From assembly GCA_037179385.1 (NCBI GenBank), contig CM074195.1:26000087-26064086 (forward strand): 64,000 nucleotides of DNA. The letters are read 5' to 3'. The translations under genes were made by a program, and so were the position numbers. The DNA comes from Holothuria scabra (taxonomy: Eukaryota; Echinodermata; Holothuroidea; Aspidochirotida; Holothuriidae). Each line of letters begins with the position of its first letter. The stretch's first letter is position 1. The notes beneath the pieces are model-generated. The model worked only from the letters and a program-made list of their open reading frames with translations, ran no database searches and had not been told where the DNA came from. This document shows, piece after piece, positions 11,358-22,800 of this stretch.

Positions 11358-12602
11358 CACTCTTAAAACGTTGGGTAAAATATCCGTTGGTTAAAGAAGT
11401 TTATGAAATGTGTTGGTTAAACTTTGCCCAACTTTGGGGCTAATTGGTGCAATGTTTACACGCTGGGCAAAGTTTTTGTTGAGTCAAAGTAATTGCTTAA
11501 GTGTTGGTCAATCTTTGCTCAAATAATGGTTAAATTTCCCCTTCCATGCACGCGTATACTGTTATACCCAACTGACTGGTCAAAAAGACGATAAGGTTTT
11601 ATCCTACAGTTGAGCATATTTTCCCTTTACCCACTTGTTGGGTAACTTTTTGCCAATTTGTTGGGTATATTGTTGGTTGCAGTGTTGTCACCAAACAACA
11701 GTGCACTCGACCCGATTTGTTTCACAATTCTTCTCATAATCAGACCATGGTACCATAATCTGAAAATTCTCTTTGGCATCTTTTATATTGGCCAAACAGC
11801 TAAACTCGTACATTACTTTAGACCATGAATTCGATCTCTATTTCCATAAAATTCTTTAAACAGTACTACGAACTAGAACACATTTGTATGAGATTCCATG
11901 ATTCGTATTTGGCGCAAAACTGCTATCCAATGAGAGGTCAGGATCTGGGATATTCTCTTTCACGTCCGAATGAGCGTTTATATATTATTATTTGAAACCT
12001 TTCGGCATAACAAGAAATCTGTCTCATAACTATGATAATAGTGTATGAGAGCTACGGACCAGCTAATTCTCATGCAGCCCTTGTGTTCACATATATGCAT
12101 TGATAAAACTACAATACTTCATCACATCATTAACACACATCATTTTACAGTGCCTTTTAAAAATACAGTGCCTTTTAAAAATGATAGTTTTGGACGTGCC
12201 TAAACGAAACTCAGTGACAAACCAAATAGGTTAATAAGCCAGGGTTTTTTAACCGGGACCGATGGGTTGCCATAACCAGGGAGCTGCAGTGGCAGCTCCC
12301 TGCCATAACCTACAACCTAACATTTAAAGAAAGCACCAATGTTTAGGGAAAAGATGATTAACATATAACCAACATTTGGTTAATGCATTTGCCCAACAGT
12401 TTAATAAAAGAAGTGCCCAACAAGTGGGTATGTTTTAAAATGCTAATTTACCAAACAGTTGGGTAATCTCTTGCTCAACAGTTGGGTTCAAACTATACCC
12501 AATTTGGTTGGTTAAAGTTTTGCCCAACTGTTTAGGTTGTTGAATAGATGCCCAGTGTTGGTCAAAAAGTTGGGCAAAATTTGACCAATTTTTTTAAGAG
12601 TG
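11358..12602. mobile_element. Non-autonomous DNA transposon with GTTGGG-rich ends, copy 2 (inverted)
   Basis: Starts CACTCTTAA and ends TTAAGAGTG, like copy 1 at 102-1309, and the interior is the reverse complement of copy 1 (for example the GAGAGCTACGGACCAGC block near 12046). Flanked by TG on both sides. It carries an extra 20-bp tandem duplication containing ACAGTGCCTTTTAAAAAT near 12148-12187 that copy 1 lacks. Confidence 0.75.
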
Positions 12603-14770
12603 TGATAATGAAATGAAACAACGTTCCCAATTCAAATACCATTAAACTCCAATTTTCTCAACTTATTTATTGCTTTATTGCAATTTATTCCTAATTTATT
12701 GACCTTCAGAAACTTGAGCTCTCCCTTGTGCAGATGCAAACCCTATTACCTGATTACGTTGTTCACAAATTTATCCTAAGGGGCATGAAAGTCCATAATA
12801 TGAAATAAACAAACTCTCTGTGGATGTAAAAATTTTCTGCTATCTTGCACCTTTTGACTTTCATGATAATCAAAGGTACAGCACTGCAATAAGCCAGTTT
12901 GGCAATTCGTTTTAATGGATTTGCACATGCGCTTATCGTCCAAATCGTCTGAATAATATATTTACCCATCCCGTACCCACAAAATGTATTCCAAAATTTG
13001 AGTTTACTTAAAAAAAAAATCATTCTTTCTCAATCCATCCATAACATGAAAAGTGATCTCAAGTGCGATTTTGTGCAGCGGATTGTGCCTAAATTGTCTT
13101 TTTGGGGCAAAACATTTTGATCTGCCGTAAAGTAGTTCTGAGACCCCTATTTTCGTTTGAGTTGGCTAGACACTTAGATAGTGTCGTATGCACGTACTGA
13201 AGAAAACAAGGGAACGCTATTGGCTACGTGCTGAGCTCGGTTTGTTTTTCCCACGCTAGGCCCCACAATTCCATTCGGCAACGAATTACCGACTCGCTTA
13301 TTGAGAAGTTTGCCTTCTCCTAAAAATATACACCGGAAATAAACTCAGGGTGAAAAACCAAGTCACGGAATTTCAGGAATAATACCTTTCCACCTCTCTG
13401 GACTTCATTGAGACATTTATTTTCTTCACAACTTGACATTGTGTCTGAATATGGGATCTTCCAAACATCAGCAAAAAATGAGAACTTTTATCGATTGTTC
13501 TTCCGAACTACACACAATATTAATATTGTGTATAGTTCGGAAGAACACCCGTTAACACCCGCATGGACCACTAAACAGGCTGTTTGCGAAAACTATACTT
13601 TTATTCAATTAACATATATGTGAAACTCGCGTTAAAATATTAAACCAAGCGCCCGTAGCTCGGGTAACAAGGCACTCGTAGGGCGCAATAATATTTGTAA
13701 TTCAAGACCAAAATGTTGCAGAACACTACAACTTTATATGTCACATTAATCGCAAAATATATTGACTAGTCTACTAATCACAACAGGAAAGTGATTGACC
13801 ACACATTTTTGTCTTCATGCCTCAAATATTGGGGGCGATTTGATGTCCCCCTCAAAATATTGGCCCCGCCCCCCATAATCGTCGCCTGGGAAAGGCCAGT
13901 CTTATTGGTTTGACGACGCTATAAGCAACCAGAATGTTGGAGACGCCCATATGGCACGGCGCCAATTCACTTCGGGTGGCTAACCAACACAATTTAGGTA
14001 AAATTTGGTTCCTTTTGAAAAACCTGCAGTTCAGATGGAAACGGCAGAAATTTTTTTAAAAACGTTCATTTCTTCCAATGAAATATTTTGCCTCCGCCGA
14101 TCATTAGAGAATGCAGCTACCTGAAACTTGTCACCATGACTTGACCGACGGACAGATTCATGATTTGGCCGATTTTTTTAACGATAGAAAACCCGCAAAT
14201 AACCAACTGACCTTTTTTCCAGGGAACTCCCTGGTATATCTATCTGGTGTTCACTGCCTGCAAAGACTAGGGGTTTTCCTCACAACTGAAAATATCAAGA
14301 CTTAAACTGTTAAATGAGTGTAATCATTAACACGGTTTTTATCAATTACGGAACATTAAGTACCAATTTTTTGTCCCAAATGTCAATAATTTGACAGGTT
14401 TGGTCTAGAAATTTTTAATTGTATTCCCGCATGTTATTTCCTTGCATAACTTCACTAAATCTGAACAGATTTTCTTGATTCAAAATTCATTTGATAACCG
14501 AACTATTTTATGGACTGTTTTCGTTCCAGTAATATTATACGTGGACAGGTGGAAATGAAATCAGTCCTTAAAAATCTTTCGAATGTCGTTATGGCCATGT
14601 TAGGCACAAAAGTTAGCGACAAAAATACGTCACTGCACTGCTGCCGATTCAGAAGTTAGTTAGGTCAAAGTAGGACGTCCAGCTTTCAAGGGGAAGAATT
14701 TTCTAATGTGAAGCTGTTTCCAGACCTCCTGCTATTCGTGACGAGGCAGTACACGTAAATAATCCAGGGG
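12603..14770. other. Gene-free stretch
   Basis: No gene or family recognised. ORFs of 60-86 codons here have no recognisable motif. The only clear structure is the palindrome at 13497-13546. A short repeat relic at 13825-13890 has GGGGGCGATTTGATG and CGTCGCCTGGGAAAGG. Confidence 0.4.
13497..13546. repeat. 50-bp near-perfect palindrome
   Basis: Two 25-nt arms meet with no spacer at AATATT|AATATT; one mismatch (GTGTGTAG versus GTGTATAG). Outer ends are GTTCTTCCGAAC and GTTCGGAAGAAC. Could extrude as a cruciform. Confidence 0.9.
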
Positions 14771-14776
14771 GATAAT

Positions 14777-15870
14777 GTCAACGGTTACCATGACAACTCG
14801 ATATTGATATGTTTTTTATTCATAACGAACATAATTCATAACGGTCGTTATTCATAACATAAAGAACGGCAAAATATGGTTCAATGTTCATAAGGTTCGT
14901 TACTCATGAAAATTAATGATAAAAAAGGTTCATTATTCATACTTTTCGCTGTTCATATTTTAAAAGAAGGTTCGCTGTTCATCATTTCAAATAAGTTCAA
15001 TGTTCATAATCAAAAAGAGGGTGCATTAGTCGTATTCAGCAAAAAAGGGGTTTGTTATTCATAATTCAGGAAAGGTTCAATTCTCACAAAAGAAAATAAG
15101 GTTCGCTATTCAAAATGGTTCGCTATTTATAATCGGAAACGGAGTGCGTTGTTCATAATTGGGATTAAGGTTCACTATTATTACTTCCTTTCCCGAAATT
15201 CGACTAAAGTCTCTTGAAAAGGCCAGTTACAACTAATCTAGATAGTACATAATTGAACAGGCTGTCACTATGTTGTAGGTAAGACAAAGGCCTATTATCC
15301 CTAATTGTGTCCGCCGACATCAGAAACAGGAACCTTTAAAGGGCAAATGCAGTCATCCCAATTTGAACAAGGATAGTAGTCTATACTGGTTTGTGAATGG
15401 CTCTTGACAATCGTGTGACAATGTGTTTTTCACTCAATTGTGAAATTTACAAGTAGCAATATCTTGGTTAACCTTAAATGTTGAATGTTTTAAGCCTTAA
15501 AAATTCCCGAAAGCTTCTTGGAAGAAAATGACAGAAAAATAGCAAAATTTTGGTAGTTGTTTGTTTCAAAATAATTTTGGGGCGACTGCTCTTGACCTTT
15601 CAGGCTAGGAAATTCTTTTCCCTTATGACGAATATTAAACCCTTTTCCCTATTTTTTAATATCGAACCTCTTCTCTTATTATGAATAACTAACCGTTTTC
15701 CTCAAACTTTTTCCAATTAGGAATGTTGGACCTATTTTTCTATAATGAATAACGAACCTTGTGACTTTCGGATCATATGATCAATGACCCTTATGGACAG
15801 CCTAAAACAACTCGAGTTTGAAAAAAAATAAAACATATTGATTAGACACCATGTCAACGTGATGAGACTT
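14777..15870. repeat. Large inverted element with degenerate GGTTCGTTATTCATAA arrays
   Basis: 14815-15180 contains about a dozen degenerate copies of a GGTTCGnTATTCATAA word spaced 20-40 bp apart. 15615-15765 holds the same word in reverse complement (TTATGAATAACGAACC). Outer parts are similar in inverted order: CATGACAACTCGATATTGATATG near 14790 and ATTGATTAGACACCATG near 15837. No coding sequence. A MITE-like element with internal binding-site-like arrays is the best reading; no clear TSD. Confidence 0.6.
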
Positions 15871-17806
15871 CCGAAACAGTGCCAGTGGCCTTAAGCCCTG
15901 CCACTACGTGCATTGGCTACGAAAATTGGCGACGCTATGGCAACATTTTCCCTTGCAATTTTGTCATTGCCCGCCCCTCCCCCCCCCCCCCCAGTTAGGT
16001 CAATTAAGAGCATGTCAACAAAGTTGACGTTTTTCATACCAAATCAACATAATTTAGAGGATAAATACGGAGCAACATTCACATGGCTAAACTTGTTTCT
16101 GGAAGTTGTGTGTATGTCACAAGTATCAACTGCGTGGTTAGGTCGTGTATTGACGGATTATTAAATTTGTGAAGTCCCAAAATTGCAATTGTGGAAAATC
16201 ACGTATTTTGATTACAAATCGGCATTCAGTATGTGTTTCATTTTCATTAAAAGTATATAATTTCGAGGTGTAACCCGTGGTTTGGAACAATTTAGAAGTT
16301 GTTATGTAATAAAAAAAATTGTTACAACAAGAGTGATTGGGTAAAAAGTAGCCTGCCCAAGCTTTTTAACTAAGTGATACAGCTTGTGTTTCGGACAGTC
16401 AGGTTTTCCTTAATCTGAGTGGTAGTGTCTCACTCTGATATTGTCAACTTAAATCAGGGACATAGCTAAACATTTTTCGGGGGGGGGGGGGAGGGGGAGT
16501 ACCCAAATTTCCGAATTTATTTTAAGTGTGAATACCATTTTCCGGGGGACATAATTTGCGGCGCGCAAGGTGCTCCGAAAATTTTGCCCTATAGAGAAGC
16601 AAATTTTTGAAAATTTAGAGCTTGCACTCATTGGAGAATGTTTTGGATCCTATGTTTCCTATATAAGGAAATGCGAAAAGTTCGAGAATTACTAAAGAAT
16701 CTGTATATCTTATTGGCAAGTCTGGGACTGCACGGCGACCAAATATCGTTTTTGCTACACAATGTTATCTAAGCCTTGCAAATTGAGGCTCTTCGACGGA
16801 ATTTTAAGAGTCAGGAAAATTTGGAAATTAGGGTAGGAAAACACATGGAAATGGCACTGTACGGGTAGCCGATATCACTTGATGATCTCTGGTGATTTGG
16901 TCATTTCCAGAGTGCGTAAAAGTTTACCAAACTGATTTATAAGCGACCACTAGCAGTTCATATCGAAAAGTTTTGTACAAAAACGATCATTTGCTTATTT
17001 TACACCAAAATTTCTAAATTGTTCTAATTAAGGTAAGCTTAATCAGTTATGCTTCGAAATTATATGTCTAGGTGAAAGCAACCCATGAAACGCCGATTTT
17101 CATTCGAAATACATGATTCTTGATGATTTCAAAATTTTGTGACGTCATAATTTGGGGAATTTCCCCAAAATAATGCGTCATTTCATATCTCACAAACGCG
17201 GTTTTCGGCAAAATTATAGATCCAAATAAAACCAACTCTTTACCTCCTGTTACCTATGCCATGCAGCTACCAGAAAAGCGTTTAGCCATTTCGATATATT
17301 TGTGGCTAGAAGTATTAATCTTTTAAATTATATAAATTTTGGGTGAAAAACACATTTTTGCGTATAGACATCAATTCCCATAAATTAATGATTTACGACA
17401 AAATTAAAGGGTGTGCCCAATCAAAACAGTATTCACTGGGTGTGTAATAACACGAACATCACAAATCCAATTTAGCCAGACCTTAAAATACAATCCCGAG
17501 TACTACATTAAGCGAAAAACCCAACAATACACCATGCGCCCACACACTGTAACGCATTTGTGAGGTTTATGATCGAAACGTTTCGATATGCTGCATCAGT
17601 ATAGCTGCAAATTGCCCGGTGTGCACGAAGCGCGAGGGAAATTTTGCATTTGTGAGACAAACTAATTACAAAAATGGAGCATCTTTTGGAGAGAATCCGG
17701 AATTTTATGACAGAAGAGTTGGGAAAACCACAATGTAGTTAACTGGTGTCACAAATGGAATATTTCCGAATTTTACACTTTTCAGATCCAGCTGGAGGGC
17801 AATCGC
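15871..17806. other. Gene-free stretch with poly-C and poly-G tracts
   Basis: C run near 15977-15992. A hAT-like start CAGGGACATAGC near 16456 is followed by a G run near 16480. The rest is AT-rich without recognised genes, RNAs or terminal repeats. Confidence 0.4.
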
Positions 17807-19363
17807 CAGTGGCGGAGCTGCCATATGGTCGGGGGGGGGGGGGGCGGGCGCCTCCCCCCCCCCGACGGACCAAAATCGTCTGTCTGCGCCCCTTTTAGGT
17901 TTTTAACATACTTTAGTCTTGCACCATTTTTGGAAAAGGACGTAATTTGTTGTTGTTTTAAGGCCCAGATAACAAAATGATCAAACAGCCACCAGTAACT
18001 GTACTATATCTGCACTTTATTTTGATGAAAAGGGACATTTTCTGTAATATAGGGATAGGTTTTGCCGAAACTTATGCTTCATACTTTAAACACACTAATG
18101 TTGTCGCTGTGCTAAGTTAATTGCTTACACACCAAGCGTGACTATAGCTTACAAAATACACATGCTGACATTAAATTCACACTCCCGGCCAATAAAAAGT
18201 CCTGCAAAGAGCGCAACAATAATTGTGGCGCAAATAGCCTTCTTGTTTCCGGGGATAATTATCAACATAGACATTAAAAAGAGTTCATAAAGATACTAAA
18301 ATAGCTTTCAAAACTTTTTTCCAAAAATTTTTTCAAAATCATTTGAAGAGAACATTTGGGTTAAAATAAAATAAAACCGTTATCATAGTGGAAATGGTTT
18401 AAGAGTTTTAATGAGCAGTTTCCATTTTGCTTTTCTTCAAGTGACCATTCTCATTATAAATGGCTATTTCTGACACTAAACGATAATCCGATGAAAATGC
18501 TTATTTCTCTACTTTCGTGGTCTCAAAAGGCAGAAATTGCATCTAATACGTCTAGGATTAGGCTACTTTTATTTATTATGAATTCAGTATCTAGAGAGTC
18601 AAACAGACATTTTGTCTTGGCTATTTCTTGCAATGTAGTTAATGACTATGTCCGCCGTGGTCACATGATGTAAATTAAGTCAATTAATGTTTCTTCGTGT
18701 ACTTATCTTGATTTCCAGATACCAAAAATGTACTCCTTACGGTGATTAATTTCTATAAATTTTCCCCCTGTAAGATTGCTTGCTATTTGGCTCTAGCAGG
18801 TTTAATCTTTACCTTCACAAAGTAGCCCATTATTACATTAGAATCTTAAATCGAGACCTAGGATAGAAACATAGGCGTCCGCAGGTAGGGGGAAGGGGCT
18901 AACTTGCCCTCCCCTGGAAAATAAAAAAAACCTGAAAAAACGAAGAAAATAAACGTCAACATTTCGCAACAGTTCACTCAGTGTTTTCCATATTTATATG
19001 AGGTAAATAGGCTTTAGAAATGCCATTTCCGGCCATCTGAGAGGCACTTTGGGCCAAAATTTTCTTGCGCTCCGCCCCAACACATAGTGGCTCGGAACTC
19101 TTTCCCCCCTATAAGAATTTTGCCTTAAGGAATCCCCCACCCCCCGAATTTTCTTCTTCGGAGGCCCGTGGATAAAAATTTAAACATGTTTTAATAGAAA
19201 AACTTGCTGAGGAGAAATGGCAAAGTAGTCTTCTACCAGGTGCGGAAAATGAAATGGAAAGTCTTGGCTTCGATCGTTTTGAGGCTCAGGGTATTTACTC
19301 GTTCGAAGCGCCCCTGCCGACCATTTTCGCCCCCTCTGACCGAAAACCCTAGCTCCGCCACTG
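17807..19363 (+). mobile_element. hAT-like element (CAGTGGCGGAGC ends), copy A
   Basis: Starts CAGTGGCGGAGC and ends GCTCCGCCACTG (perfect 12-bp TIRs). Flanks GCAATCGC (17799-17806) and GCAGTCGC (19364-19371) match 7/8, as expected for an aged 8-bp hAT TSD. Near its left end are a G run and a C run facing each other (17831-17870), which may form a hairpin. The interior (about 18300-18850) is found in inverted orientation at 36640-37140 in copy B. No transposase ORF. Confidence 0.8.
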
Positions 19364-19754
19364 GCAGTCGCCACGGTGTGTTAATAGTTCAGGATGTTGA
19401 CAGCACCTCTTACATTCTTCTTTTTGTATTTAGGTGTGATCGTACAGAAATTTCAGACAATTTCTACAGCAAGGAGAAATTCTAACCGTGACGATAGGGG
19501 GAGAAAACTTCCCACATAGGGAAATTTTACAACATATCGAGCCCGAGTCTGCTCTGTTTCTGCTCACAACTTTACGGCACATAGGAAATCAAATTTGTGA
19601 CTGAGTCGATGATTCGTTTGTTCGGTAGCTTCAACCCGAATTTGTTGTTATTGCGCAATACGTTGTTTTCACCTTTTCGGCATTGTTCTCTCGCAAGCTC
19701 AAAAACAGACTAAATCAGTTTACAGTTCTTCAAGAGTTAAACCAGTTTACAGTA

Positions 19755-19835
19755 ATGCTGGAGAAAAACGAAAAGGAAAATGATGTTTTGCATACCTTAA
19801 CAAACTTCCTCGATAAATATCCTCAGATATTGCAG
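19755..19835 (+). CDS. C3orf33: C3orf33-like coding exon 1
   Basis: 27 codons from ATG to ...YPQILQ, followed by a CAG|GTAAAA donor. Charged N-terminus (LEKNEKEND), then an amphipathic stretch corresponding to the segment before the membrane helix in the vertebrate family. Weakest part of the model because N-termini diverge. Confidence 0.7.
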
Positions 19836-22800
19836 GTAAAACGTTTAGCTGCTCATGTAACATCATAAGGCGCCCGTTATACTGTGTTGTGAGATGGCTG
19901 CGCTAGCGCCTACGGTACTGTAGGCCTACAGTATACTTACATTGCTCCCTATCGTGTAATACGGTGTCTATGGGACAATTGTTACTGCTAGCCTAATTTT
20001 AGCGGATACACCCAAAATACAGTATGCTGTCGTTAGTCGTATCATCGTTGCTATGCTTTGCTGCAATTCATGTGCATTGCTGATTGGTAATATAGTCAAT
20101 GACCGTTAATATCCCGGACCCAAAAATAGGATACCATACAAATTTCACTATATCGCAGTAGCAACAGAAAGACCTAGCCATTTGATGGTCAAATATTAAA
20201 AGCCAGACATTTTTCATCAAAATAAATCCATTTTGAGTTCAATTTCGCTTTAAGGTCGTTCAGGATTTTGAAACATATTACCTCATTTTCTACTGTGATA
20301 TTTTTTTGAAAAGCTGTAGAAGCAGTGTCACAAATCTGTTGTTTTCTTGGTCACACGATGTTACCGCCACTTGAAATTTTGGCAGTCTACTTCTTAAAAT
20401 TCTGTGTATATTAGCATGTATCAGTTTTGCGAAGCAGAGTGATGTAAAGTCTTTTTTTCCCTATGATGGCAAGGAGTCAAAAACATTTGTCATAAAATTT
20501 GAGGTAGTGTTACCTGGTGCAATCAGCATTCTTTACATTCCAATCATTTATCCCGTCCTTTGCCTGGACATCAATAGCTAATAATACTGATGTTGATAAA
20601 TTATTTCTTGGGCATAAACAATGTTTAAAACTGTTTTCCCTGTAACTTGGTGCTATTTTGGGGGGTTAAGTGAAGAAAAATTTCACCAGGTCTTTAGTTT
20701 AAAATCCGAATGGAAGACAGTCACCAACTTTGTCAACAAAAACCCAGTTTTCATCATTCAAAGACTGAGAAACACCCAAAACACAATTTTTGGCAACGTC
20801 TGACAAATTTAGTATCCGATTTTACTCTCACAGAGGACCAGGGTTGTTTGATTTTAATGGCCCCGATTTAAATCACTGATTTAAATCGCAATTTTTATCA
20901 AATGATTTTTTCAAAAAAAATCATTGATTTCAATCACTTCAATGGAAAAATTTTATTTATGGACAGAAAAAGATATTTATGGTTGGTTTATTCACTGAAT
21001 TCAACTTATTTGATGAAACAACACATTTTAGAATGATTAAAGAACGATTAAAGTCAATGTGCACCCCTAGTAAGAGATGCATCAGTATTGACCCCATAGA
21101 CTGTCAATATTGTAGTTAAAGTGAGATGTACCATATTTCATTGAAAAAAACCAACCCAATTCATAGTGATCATGAGCCTTTTACTGAAGTTGGATGAGGG
21201 CAGTAGGACCCTCGAATAAAACTGTAAGTATTAGACAGTGTGGGCTAGGTACAGCACTACTACTAGGTACAGTAAAACACTGTCCTAGCAACAGGTTGAA
21301 ACTTAGAAATATAAGATACTGTAGTAATACTGTACTGTACCACAAAGTGGTGTAAGGTGCTCTTTGCACCAGACATGGGATTCAATTATTTTTGCATTTT
21401 ACCAGTCGACCCTCATAACAGGACCCAAACCATGCCCAATGAGATTTTACCAGGTCCAAGTAAAAGAAATATTGCGAATTGATAGATCGATTAAAAACTG
21501 TACAGTACACCATGAAGTTCTACATAGTGTAATCAATTTCCAGTTCATGTGCTAGTAAACCAGTGTGCCATTTCAGTAACACAGGAGTATCAGTTCCCTG
21601 TTTCAACCAGGAATTAATTAGACTCCCTAGATTAACATACTGTATATATACTGTATGCCTACAGCCTACTCAATAATGTCTCAAAGGATTGTTGGTGTGT
21701 ATTGTTCAGTTAGTATTTTCTTTTGGGAATTGTTATTTTCTACAAATTTTCTTTTTTTGAAATCACTGTTTTTGTATGCACAGCATTTTCATTCAGCATA
21801 ATTCTTTGGTCTTGTTTCCCATATTATAACAAACCATGGAGGGGTTGTCTTGTATATGTTTCTTGTATACACTGACTGCTACAGTGGGCCATAAATATTT
21901 TTATTTTCCCATACATTTTTGTTTTGCAAATGATAGCCCTGGAAGCTGAAAACTTCACTTTGATAGGTTACGGAGTACACACTAGCATCCAGGAAATTTT
22001 GTGACATCATACCTTTTAGAAATTAAGAAAAATCAAAAGAATCTGATTAAAATCATTAAAATCCGATTAAAATCATTAAAATCCGATTTTTTTTTATTTT
22101 TTTAAAAAAATTAAAAAATTAACAACCCTGCAGAGGACACCATCACTAAAATTTGGGGTGCGTGAAACTTAGGGACATGATAAAACAACATGCAGTTGTG
22201 ACAACAGAGCCCAACTCCAATCAACCATTACTTCCTTTATTTCTATCTAACCAAATCATGTTTCATATCAAAATAAAGCGAACCAATGATAGTTTGGCAT
22301 GGTTATAAGTTTTTTGACTCAAAGGGCGAGTTGGCTATGATGTTTACAAAATAGTGCTGGAATGTGCGAAACTTTCATATTACCATGCCATTGGTCATTA
22401 CTGTAACTTTTAAAACATCATCAGTGTCATAATAATATCAGCAACATTTTTGAATATTCAAACTATTTTCTTTTACTTTTCAGATTTTTATTACGTCATC
22501 AGCAGTTGCTGGATTACTAGTTATTGCAAGGAGCGTGAGGCTGGTAAGGAGTTAAAAGTTAGTAGCCCTAGGTGAAAATTATTGTGGAATGTCAGCAGTA
22601 TAAAGTCATGCCTTTTGATGAAAATCGATAATCCACTTGATGACTCATGGTAGGAACTTATCCTGCAGCACAGGTGGTCAGTTGATTGTGATTCTACAGC
22701 TGGGGTCGGCAACCTGTGGGCCAAGTCCAGCCCAATGGTGTCAAGAACCAGGCCTGCAGAGAGCAGTCAAAATTGCTTACAAAAAGCACAGTGTGTGGTA

